Source of the DNA: Amycolatopsis anabasis
Lineage (GTDB): Bacteria; Actinomycetota; Actinomycetes; Mycobacteriales; Pseudonocardiaceae
DNA length: 64,000 nucleotides
Direction of reading: 5' to 3'
Assembly (NCBI RefSeq): GCF_009765355.1
Contig: NZ_VTHK01000040.1
Location: 1-64,000, forward strand
Below are positions 1 to 6,063 of the stretch, piece by piece. Positions within the stretch are counted from its first letter, which is position 1; every line of letters starts with the position of its first letter. The notes under the pieces were generated by a model that made no database searches, had not been told where the DNA came from, and was given only the letters and a program-made list of their open reading frames with translations. Made by a program: the position numbers and the translations under genes.

Positions 1-164
1 AAAACCACCAACCCCCCACGTTAAAACACCAGACCGGTTAGAACCGGCCCAAACACTCATGACACCCTCGTGCGCGGCCACCCCAGCACCAGCCCGCCCG
101 TTTGACGGAAGCGCCACCCGGTCCCTGATCGCCTGCGACCACTGCCCAGCCGGGAATGACTCGT
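1..164. other. Intergenic sequence with one short inverted repeat
   Basis: No convincing gene is seen here; the reading frames present lack family similarity. A perfect inverted repeat (CCGGTT, two bases, AACCGG) lies at 34-47. It could be the end of a transcript entering from outside the window or a regulator site; nothing in the sequence decides which. Confidence 0.4.
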
Positions 165-443
165 CTAGGACTTGGCGGCCTTCGCGGCGATCCGGGCTTG
201 GACCTCGGGACGGCGCAGCGGCGGCACGGTGGCCGGGGGCTGGCGCCGGGCGGGCAGCTCGTCGAGCAGCCGGGTGGTGATCGCGGCGATCTCGGCGACC
301 GCGGCCTCGAACGGTTCGCGGGTCGCGTCCGACAGGCTCTGCACCCCGCTCACCTTCCGCACGTACTGACGGGCAGCGGCTTCGATCTCCTCCGCGGTCG
401 CCGACGGCTCCAGCCCGCGGAGAGTGGTGATGTTTCGGCACAT
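165..443 (-). CDS. DUF2277 family protein
   Basis: A 92-residue protein that begins MCRNITTLRGLEPSATAEEI, the signature N-terminus of the small DUF2277 family. It continues with a helical region containing QYVRKVSGV and a basic C-terminus. Family members are 80-100 residues, so this one is full length. The function is unknown. The ATG start is at the family-typical position, so no alternative start is needed. It is divergent from the PadR operon, separated by a repeat-rich intergenic region. No signal peptide or membrane segment is visible, so it is probably cytoplasmic. Confidence 0.8.
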   Translation of the reverse strand: MCRNITTLRGLEPSATAEEIEAAARQYVRKVSGVQSLSDATREPFEAAVAEIAAITTRLLDELPARRQPPATVPPLRRPEVQARIAAKAAKS

Positions 444-480
444 AAATGCCAGCGTACGGGGCCACCCGGGGACACACGAG

Positions 481-554
481 GAGCGAGGGACCTTTGCTAC
501 GGCTCAACCGGAGTAAAGGTCCCTCGCTCCCGTTGAACCGGAGCAAAGGTCCCT
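481..554. repeat. Inverted plus direct repeat carrying an AAAGGTCCCTC core
   Basis: The left arm 481-498 (GAGCGAGGGACCTTTGCT) is complementary to 512-529 at 17 of 18 positions. The right arm is then repeated directly 30 bp later: 505-524 and 535-554 share AACCGGAG, then TAAAGG or CAAAGG, then TCCCTC. The first two copies can fold into a long stem with a loop of about 13 bases. It lies between DUF2277 and the PadR operator and looks like a dispersed intergenic element or a terminator. No gene is encoded. Confidence 0.6.
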
Positions 555-565
555 CCCTGCCGCGC

Positions 566-597
566 TATGCATCTAGTTGCAATGCAACCCGTTGCAT
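566..597. promoter_or_regulatory. Tandem palindromic operator of the PadR regulator
   Basis: Two adjacent palindromes end 16 bases before the PadR start. The second, 582-597, is ATGCAAC, two bases, GTTGCAT, a perfect 7-2-7 repeat. The first, 568-581, is TGCATCTAGTTGCA, an imperfect version with the same TGCA ends. PadR regulators commonly bind such TGCA/ATGCAT palindromes at their own promoters, so autorepression of the PadR-flavoenzyme operon is a good inference. Binding itself cannot be read from sequence. Confidence 0.65.
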
Positions 598-612
598 AGT
601 AGCTTCACGATC

Positions 613-1173
613 ATGGCGTTGGAGCACGCGATCCTGGTGTCGCTGGAAGAACGGTCCGGGTCCGGCTACGAGCTGGCCCGGCGGTTCGACAAGTCGATCG
701 GGTACTTCTGGGCCGCGAGCCACCAGCAGATCTACCGCACGCTCAAGCGGATGGTCGAACTCGGCTGGGTGTCGGCCGACCATGTCACGCAGTCCGAGGC
801 GCCGGACAAGAAGGTCTACCGGGTCAGCGCCGCGGGCCGGGACGAACTCGCCCGGTGGATCGCCGAATCCACCGAACCCGCCGCCTTCCGCAACGACCTG
901 TCGGTCAAGGTCCGCGCCGCCTCCTACGGCGACGTCGACGACGTGCTCGCCGAACTCGTCCACCACCGGCGGCGCCACCTCGAACGGCTCGACGTCTACC
1001 GGGCCATCGAGAAGCACGACTTCCCCGATCCCGCGCGACTGTCCGGCCAGTCGCTGCACCAGTACCTGGTCCTGCGCGGCGGCATCCGCGCCGAACAGGG
1101 CCTCGCGGACTGGTGCGACGAAGTACTCGACGCCCTGCGCCGCGATCAGGGCCGCACCAAGGATCGATCATGA
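613..1173 (+). CDS. PadR family transcriptional regulator
   Basis: The protein has 186 residues. An N-terminal winged helix (about 1-80, ALEHAILVSLEERSGSGYEL then a DNA-binding helix and QQIYRTLKRMVELGWV) matches PadR. A helical C-terminal half (about 90-180) matches the dimerising domain often found with it. The ATG at 613 is preferred over an in-frame ATG at 577 because the latter lies inside the palindromic operator and the protein family starts at MALEHAIL. The stop overlaps the next start by ATGA, so it is translationally coupled to the flavoenzyme. It probably senses a phenolic or lipid-like ligand and represses its own operon (inference). Confidence 0.9.
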   Translation: MALEHAILVSLEERSGSGYELARRFDKSIGYFWAASHQQIYRTLKRMVELGWVSADHVTQSEAPDKKVYRVSAAGRDELARWIAESTEPAAFRNDLSVKVRAASYGDVDDVLAELVHHRRRHLERLDVYRAIEKHDFPDPARLSGQSLHQYLVLRGGIRAEQGLADWCDEVLDALRRDQGRTKDRS

Positions 1174-3197
1174 GCGCGTATCCGCATGTCCTCGCCCCGC
1201 TCGACCTCGGGTTCACGACCCTGCGCAACCGCGTGATCATGGGTTCGATGCACACCGGCTTGGAGGACCGGGCGAAGGACTTCCCCAAGCTGGCCGAGTA
1301 TTTCGCGGAACGGGCCCGCGGTGGGGTCGGCCTGATGGTCACCGGCGGATTCGCGCCGAACCGGACCGGGTCGTTCTACCCGTTCGCGTCCAAGCTGACC
1401 ACGCCCGCCGAGGCGCGCCGGCATCGCCGGATCACCGACGCGGTGCACGAAGCGGGCGGGAAGATCGCCCTGCAACTGCTGCACGCCGGGCGCTACGCCT
1501 ACCACCCGCTGTCGGTGTCGGCCTCGGCGATCAAGGCGCCGATCAACCCGTTCCGGCCGCGTTCCCTGTCCGACCGCGGGGTGCGGGCCCAGATCCGGGC
1601 GTTCGCCGACGCGACCGCACTGGCCCGGGAGGCCGGTTACGACGGCGTCGAGATCATGGGCTCGGAGGGCTACTTCATCAACCAGTTCCTCGCGCCCCGG
1701 ACGAACCGGCGGACCGACCGCTGGGGCGGCAGCGCGGAGAACCGGCGCCGGATCGCGGTGGAGATCGTGCGCCGGTCCCGGTTGGCGGCCGGCGAGGACT
1801 TCATCGTCATGTACCGCCTGTCCATGCTGGACCTGGTCGAGGACGGCCAGACCTGGCAGGAGGTCGTCGATCTCGCCACCGAGATCGAAGCGGCCGGGGC
1901 CACCATCATCAACACCGGGATCGGCTGGCACGAGGCCCGCGTGCCCACCATCGTCACCTCGGTCCCCCGGGCCGCGTTCACCGGCATCACCGCGAAGCTC
2001 AAACCGCATGTTGGCATCCCGGTGGTCACCTCGAACCGGATCAACATGCCCCAGGTCGCCGAGGAGATCCTCGCGCGCGGGGACGCGGACCTGATCTCCA
2101 TGGCCCGCCCGTTGCTGGCCGATCCGGAATGGGTGGCCAAGGCCGAAACCGGCCGATCCGACGAGATCAACACCTGCATCGCGTGCAACCAGGCCTGCCT
2201 GGACCACACGTTCGCCAAGAAACGCGCGTCCTGCATGGTCAATCCGCGTGCCGCCCGGGAAACCGAACTCACCCTGCTGCCCGCCCGGCGGACGAAGCGG
2301 GTCGCCGTGATCGGCGCCGGTCCGGCCGGGCTGTCCGCGGCCGTCGCGCTCGCCGAACGCGGGCACCACGTGGACCTGTTCGAAGCCGAGGACGACATCG
2401 GCGGCCAGTTCGCCATCGCCCGGCGCATCCCGGGCAAGGAGGAGTTCGCCGAAACCATCCGCTACTACCGCCGCCGCCTCGAAGTCACCGGGGTGAAGCT
2501 GCACCTGAACACCCGGGCCACCGCGGCGGATCTGCTCGGCCAGGAGTTCGACGAGGTCGTCGTCGCCACCGGCGTCGCCCCGCGGGTGCCCGGGATCCCG
2601 GGCATCGACCACCCGTCCGTACTGTCCTATGTGGACGTCGTGCGGCTCGGCAAGCCGGTCGGCGACCGGGTCGCGGTGATCGGCGCGGGCGGGATCGGCG
2701 TGGACGTCAGCGAATTCCTCACCCATGACCACTCCCCCGCGCTGGATCTCGACGCGTGGCGGGCCGAATGGGGCGTCACCGATCCGGAGGTCACCCGCGG
2801 CGGGGTCACCCAGCCGCGGCCCGGACCGTCCCCGCGCCAGGTGTACCTGTTGCAGCGCAAGACATCCCGGATCGGCAAGGGACTCGGGAAGACGACCGGC
2901 TGGGTGCACCGAGCCGCATTGAAGGCCAAGAACGTCGAACAGCTCACCGGGGTCAACTACGAGCGGATCGACGACGCGGGCCTGCACATCTCCTTCGGGC
3001 CGAAACGCGAGCGGCCCCGGGTGCTCGAGGTGGACACGGTCGTGGTCTGCGCGGGTCAGGAGTCCGTGCGCGACCTCGTCGACGAACTGACCCTCGCCGG
3101 AGTGGTCACCCATGTCATCGGCGGCGCCGACGTCGCCGCCGAACTGGACGCCAAGCGCGCGATCAACCAGGGCACGCGCCTCGCCGCGACAGTGTAA
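1170..3197 (+). CDS. NADH:flavin oxidoreductase, 2,4-dienoyl-CoA reductase-like
   Basis: The protein has 675 residues, the usual length of FadH-type enzymes. An old-yellow-enzyme FMN barrel occupies about 1-330 (LRNRVIMGSMHTGLED near the start). A 4Fe-4S cysteine set follows: C336, C339, C343 and C355. After it come an FAD-binding Rossmann fold (VAVIGAGPAGLSAAVALAE near 380) and a second NAD(P)H-binding fold (VAVIGAGGIGVDVSEF). The family reduces C=C bonds in enoyl-type thioesters or enones using FMN, FAD and Fe-S. It overlaps the PadR gene by ATGA and is followed 9 bases later by an NTF2-like gene. Its substrate is unknown; co-regulation by PadR suggests an unsaturated aromatic or terpenoid compound rather than housekeeping beta-oxidation. 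Confidence 0.88.
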   Translation: MSAYPHVLAPLDLGFTTLRNRVIMGSMHTGLEDRAKDFPKLAEYFAERARGGVGLMVTGGFAPNRTGSFYPFASKLTTPAEARRHRRITDAVHEAGGKIALQLLHAGRYAYHPLSVSASAIKAPINPFRPRSLSDRGVRAQIRAFADATALAREAGYDGVEIMGSEGYFINQFLAPRTNRRTDRWGGSAENRRRIAVEIVRRSRLAAGEDFIVMYRLSMLDLVEDGQTWQEVVDLATEIEAAGATIINTGIGWHEARVPTIVTSVPRAAFTGITAKLKPHVGIPVVTSNRINMPQVAEEILARGDADLISMARPLLADPEWVAKAETGRSDEINTCIACNQACLDHTFAKKRASCMVNPRAARETELTLLPARRTKRVAVIGAGPAGLSAAVALAERGHHVDLFEAEDDIGGQFAIARRIPGKEEFAETIRYYRRRLEVTGVKLHLNTRATAADLLGQEFDEVVVATGVAPRVPGIPGIDHPSVLSYVDVVRLGKPVGDRVAVIGAGGIGVDVSEFLTHDHSPALDLDAWRAEWGVTDPEVTRGGVTQPRPGPSPRQVYLLQRKTSRIGKGLGKTTGWVHRAALKAKNVEQLTGVNYERIDDAGLHISFGPKRERPRVLEVDTVVVCAGQESVRDLVDELTLAGVVTHVIGGADVAAELDAKRAINQGTRLAATV

Positions 3198-3206
3198 GGA
3201 GAATCC

Positions 3207-3635
3207 ATGAGCACGGCAGACAAGTTCCGCGCGGCCGTCGAGTCGGGTGATTTCACCGCCGGACTCGAACTGTTCGCTCCGGACGTCCGCTTCTTCAGCC
3301 CGGTCAAGTTCAAACCCTTCGAAGGCATCGAAACGGTGAGCGCGCTGTTCCGGGTCCTGCAACGCACCTTCGAGGACTTCCGGTACGTCGGCCAGCTGTC
3401 CGGCCGGGGCGAGGAAGGCGACGGCGGGCCGGAGACCGACACGCATCTGCTGCACTTCCGGACCGTGGTCGAGGGCAAGAAGGTCGAAGGGATCGACCTC
3501 ATCCAGCTCGACCACCGCGAGCTGATCTCCACGTTCACCGTGATGATCCGCCCGATGTCCGCGCTGCAGACCGTCAGCGACGCGATCCTGAAGGGCCTCG
3601 TCGCCGACGGCGTGGTCCCCGCGCCCGCCGGTTAG
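3207..3635 (+). CDS. NTF2-like (SnoaL-type) protein
   Basis: A 142-residue alpha+beta protein. ADKFRAAVESGDFTAGLELFAPDVRFFSPVKFKPFEG is the typical first helix and strand of the NTF2-like cone fold used by SnoaL cyclases, steroid isomerases and many unknown enzymes. The start has a ribosome site (AAGGAGAA) 5-6 bases upstream. It is the third gene of the PadR operon and may act on the product of the flavoenzyme. Its stop overlaps the convergent aldo/keto reductase stop by 4 bases. No catalytic assignment is possible from sequence alone. Confidence 0.8.
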   Translation: MSTADKFRAAVESGDFTAGLELFAPDVRFFSPVKFKPFEGIETVSALFRVLQRTFEDFRYVGQLSGRGEEGDGGPETDTHLLHFRTVVEGKKVEGIDLIQLDHRELISTFTVMIRPMSALQTVSDAILKGLVADGVVPAPAG

Positions 3636-4603
3636 GCGAAGCCGCGCACCGGATGCGGCCGGTAGGGCTCCTCGAGCGCCTTGCTCTCCTCGTCGGAAAG
3701 CTCCACGTCCAGCGCGGCGACGGCGTCGGACAGGTGGTGCGGTTTGGTCGCCCCGACGATCGGGGCGTCGACGCCCGGCTGCGCCAGCACCCAGGCCAGC
3801 GCCACCTGGGCGCGGGGGATCCCCCGGCGCTCGGCGACCTCCCCGACCCGGTCGACCGTCGTGCGGTCGCCCTCTTCGTAGAGCGTCTTGCCGAACTCGT
3901 CGGTCTCCGTCCGATCGGTCACCTCGCCCCACGGGCGCGCGAGCCGTCCCCGGGCCAGCGGGCTCCACGGGATCACGCCGATCCCCTGGTCGCGGCACAG
4001 CGGGAGCATCTCCCGCTCCTCTTCCCGGTAGATCAGGTTGTAGTGGTTCTGCATGCTGACGAACCGCGTCCAGCCGTGCAGATCGGCCAGGTAGAGCAGC
4101 TTCGCGAACTGCCACGCGTGCATCGAGGAGGCGCCGATGTACCGCGCCTTGCCCGCCTTGACCACGTCGTGCAGCGCCTCCAGCGTCTCCTCGGGCGGCG
4201 TGCGCCCGTCGAAGCGGTGGATCTGGTAGAGGTCGACGTAGTCGGTGCCGAGCCGCCGGAGGCTGTCGTCGATCTCGGACATGATGGCTTTCCGGGACAG
4301 CCCCTCGCCGTTGGGTCCGGGGCGCATCCGGCCGCGCACCTTCGTCGCGATGACCAGGTCCTCGCGCCGGGCCATCCCGAGCAGCACCCGGCCGGTGATC
4401 TCCTCGCTGCTGCCGGCCGAATAGACGTTCGCGGTGTCGAAGAAATTGATCCCGGCGTCCAGTGCCTGCCGGAAGAACGGCTTGCTGGCCTCCTCGTCCA
4501 GCGACCACTCGTGGGTTCCGCGGGCGGGGTCGCCGTAGCTCATGCACCCCAGGCAGATCCTGGAGATCTGCAGACCGGTCCCGCCCAGTGTCGTGTACTC
4601 CAT
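3632..4603 (-). CDS. Aldo/keto reductase
   Basis: A 323-residue NADP-dependent TIM-barrel reductase. The catalytic tetrad is visible: Asp in INFFDTANVYS, the Tyr four residues on, Lys in LVIATKVRG and His in DYVDLYQIHRFDG. The C-terminal cofactor region reads APIVGATKPHHLSDAV. The ATG at 4603 is chosen because GAGGAGG lies 6-12 bases upstream and the product then begins MEYTTLGGTGLQISRICLG, the family norm. Transcription probably comes from the MerR-type promoter upstream, suggesting induction by redox-active or electrophilic compounds. The gene is convergent with the NTF2-like gene. Confidence 0.92.
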   Translation of the reverse strand: MEYTTLGGTGLQISRICLGCMSYGDPARGTHEWSLDEEASKPFFRQALDAGINFFDTANVYSAGSSEEITGRVLLGMARREDLVIATKVRGRMRPGPNGEGLSRKAIMSEIDDSLRRLGTDYVDLYQIHRFDGRTPPEETLEALHDVVKAGKARYIGASSMHAWQFAKLLYLADLHGWTRFVSMQNHYNLIYREEEREMLPLCRDQGIGVIPWSPLARGRLARPWGEVTDRTETDEFGKTLYEEGDRTTVDRVGEVAERRGIPRAQVALAWVLAQPGVDAPIVGATKPHHLSDAVAALDVELSDEESKALEEPYRPHPVRGFA

Positions 4604-4628
4604 CGATGTCCTCCTCGCGACGGATCCG

Positions 4629-4659
4629 ACCCTAGGACCTGGAGCGCACTCCAGCACAA
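4629..4659 (-). promoter_or_regulatory. MerR-type promoter with 19-bp spacer and palindrome
   Basis: On the minus strand, TTGTGC (4659-4654) and TAGGGT (4634-4629) are separated by 19 bases. The spacer region holds the palindrome CTGGAG-TGCG-CTCCAG (4654-4639). A long spacer with a dyad inside it is the hallmark of promoters activated by MerR family regulators. It lies 26 bases upstream of the aldo/keto reductase start. No merR gene is in the neighbourhood, so the activator must be encoded elsewhere. Confidence 0.65.
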
Positions 4660-4719
4660 CCGGGAATACCGGCGGTCCGGGCGCGGTCGGGTTCACCAGG
4701 CACCGACGAGAGGAAGCGC

Positions 4720-4848
4720 ATGGACACAGCGGCCGACTGGGCGGAGGCACGACTCCCCGGCCTGGTGGACGAGGTCGTCACGACGATCCTCAAGGAGGTC
4801 GACTGCTACCGCGCCGAGGAACTGCTCAAGCTGCTCGCCGCGTGCTGA
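4720..4848 (+). pseudogene. Probable remnant of a PucR/CdaR-like regulator, 42 residues
   Basis: A short frame of 42 codons, ATG at 4720 with GAGAGGA about 5-11 bases upstream and TGA at 4846. Its product contains LVDEVVTTILKEVDCYRAEE, which resembles the first helix of actinomycete PucR/CdaR-type helix-turn-helix regulators, but nothing of the remaining 300 or more residues follows. The next gene begins on the other strand at the very next base. The best reading is a truncated regulator whose 3' part was deleted; a genuine microprotein cannot be excluded. Confidence 0.35.
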
Positions 4849-5445
4849 TCAGCTCCGGCTCTCCGGGGTGCGGCGGGCCCGCGCGTCCCGGCGGTCGTGG
4901 TCGCCTGGCTCCGCGCCGTCGGCGAGCAGGTCCTCGAACACCGTGCGGTAGCGCACCATCGCGTCGCGCAGCTTTTCGGTGGAGGCCTCGGTGTGCTCGT
5001 GGTTCCGCATGGTCTCGTGGGCGCTGCGGTAATGTTCGAGCGTCCGGGCGTGCTGGACCGACAGATCCGCGAGCTGCTGGTCATAGCCCTCGGTCGGGTA
5101 GCCGCGTTCGGCCATCAGCTCGACCAGGACCCGATCCGCCTCGGCGACCGCGCGGGCGGGCCGATCGACGAACTGCTCCTGGATCAGCGCCCACCGCTGG
5201 GCGTACCGCTCGTGGGCGGACGGCGAAAGCGGCCGGATGTCCAGTTCGGCGTGGCGCTTCTCCCGGGCGGCGAGTTCCCGCTCCGCGTCCCGGCGGCTGT
5301 CCCGGTCCCGCACGGTCCGTTCGTACTCGGGACCGAACCGGTCCCGCAGGCGCTTCCGTTGCAACTCCAGGGTCACCAGCCAGGTGACCGCGCCGAGCAC
5401 CGCGATCGCGATCAGGATGATGACGACGAGCAACCACGTGGGCAT
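4849..5445 (-). CDS. Membrane-anchored helical protein of unknown function
   Basis: A 198-residue protein with a single N-terminal membrane helix (residues 3-26, TWLLVVIILIAIAVLGAVTW). A charged, mostly helical cytoplasmic or periplasmic domain follows, rich in Arg/Glu, with a coiled-coil-like stretch (ELQRKRLRDRFGPEYERTVR). The FGPEYERTV segment is shared with many actinomycete secreted or membrane proteins of unknown function. It is monocistronic. Nothing in the sequence shows an enzymatic role. Confidence 0.75.
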   Translation of the reverse strand: MPTWLLVVIILIAIAVLGAVTWLVTLELQRKRLRDRFGPEYERTVRDRDSRRDAERELAAREKRHAELDIRPLSPSAHERYAQRWALIQEQFVDRPARAVAEADRVLVELMAERGYPTEGYDQQLADLSVQHARTLEHYRSAHETMRNHEHTEASTEKLRDAMVRYRTVFEDLLADGAEPGDHDRRDARARRTPESRS

Positions 5446-5549
5446 CGCACTCTCCTCTACGAGTTCGTGAGTTGTGCCCCCCGTGAGCGCGGAATGCCCC
5501 GCGGCCCGTGGGAAAAACCCGTGCGGGCCAAGGAGTTCTCAGCTTGCGT

Positions 5550-5577
5550 CAATCGGCGGCCGCGATACCGCCGATTG
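5550..5577. terminator. Perfect 10-bp hairpin; second palindrome at 5656-5673
   Basis: CAATCGGCGG (5550-5559), eight bases, CCGCCGATTG (5568-5577) forms a perfect 10-bp stem without a T-tract. It lies downstream of the minus-strand ArsC gene and upstream of the membrane protein gene. A second perfect 6-6-6 palindrome, CGTATA-N6-TATACG, lies 5 bases beyond the ArsC stop at 5656-5673. One or both may end the ArsC transcript; the second could instead be an operator. The remainder of 5446-5678 holds no recognisable gene. Confidence 0.45.
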
Positions 5578-5678
5578 GTGGTCACCTCGTCTACAGCGGT
5601 TTTGTGAGCCGACGTGTTCGGGTCCCCTTCGTGGGAGACCTCAACAAAGCGGTGCCGTATAGGTCGTTATACGCCTGG

Positions 5679-6032
5679 CTACGGGATGATCTCGCGGAGC
5701 GAGTCTTCGTCGCGGGCCACCACGGCGCGCCGCTCGGTTCGCACGATCGGGCGCTGGATCAGCGCGGGATTGTCCACCAGCAGCTCGATCCAGCGCTCCC
5801 GGTCCTTCGGCCAGTCCGCGACGCCCAGTTCCTTGGCCACCGGCTCGTTCGTCCGGGTGATCTCCCAGGGCTCGGCGCCGAGCAGGTCCAGTACTTCGGT
5901 CAGCTCGGCAGCGGTGGGCGGCCGGTCCAGGTAACGGCGTTCGACGTACTCGACGCCCGCCTCGTCCAGGGCCTGCTTGGCCGTCCTCGACTTCGAGCAA
6001 CGCGGGTTGTGCCAGATCTCCACGCCCGCCAT
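5679..6032 (-). CDS. ArsC-like arsenate reductase (glutaredoxin class)
   Basis: A 117-residue protein of normal family length. The catalytic cysteine is C12 in IWHNPRCSKSRTAKQAL. The conserved NPALIQRPIVRT segment supplies the first oxyanion-binding arginine, and later arginines are present near the C-terminus. The family uses glutathione or mycothiol-linked thiol chemistry to reduce arsenate; several actinomycete members are of unproven substrate, some resembling YffB/Spx-like proteins. No arsenite pump or ArsR regulator is adjacent, so a role in arsenic resistance is only tentative. Probably cytoplasmic. Confidence 0.85.
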   Translation of the reverse strand: MAGVEIWHNPRCSKSRTAKQALDEAGVEYVERRYLDRPPTAAELTEVLDLLGAEPWEITRTNEPVAKELGVADWPKDRERWIELLVDNPALIQRPIVRTERRAVVARDEDSLREIIP

Positions 6033-6063
6033 TGTTCCAGGCGGGCGGCCCGTCCGCCCGCGG

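Noticed and set aside
1146..4547. A 1133-codon minus-strand frame across the flavoenzyme and aldo/keto reductase
   Set aside because: It runs antisense to the FadH-like gene and out of frame with the real AKR. Composition is typical of a G+C shadow and no motif is present.
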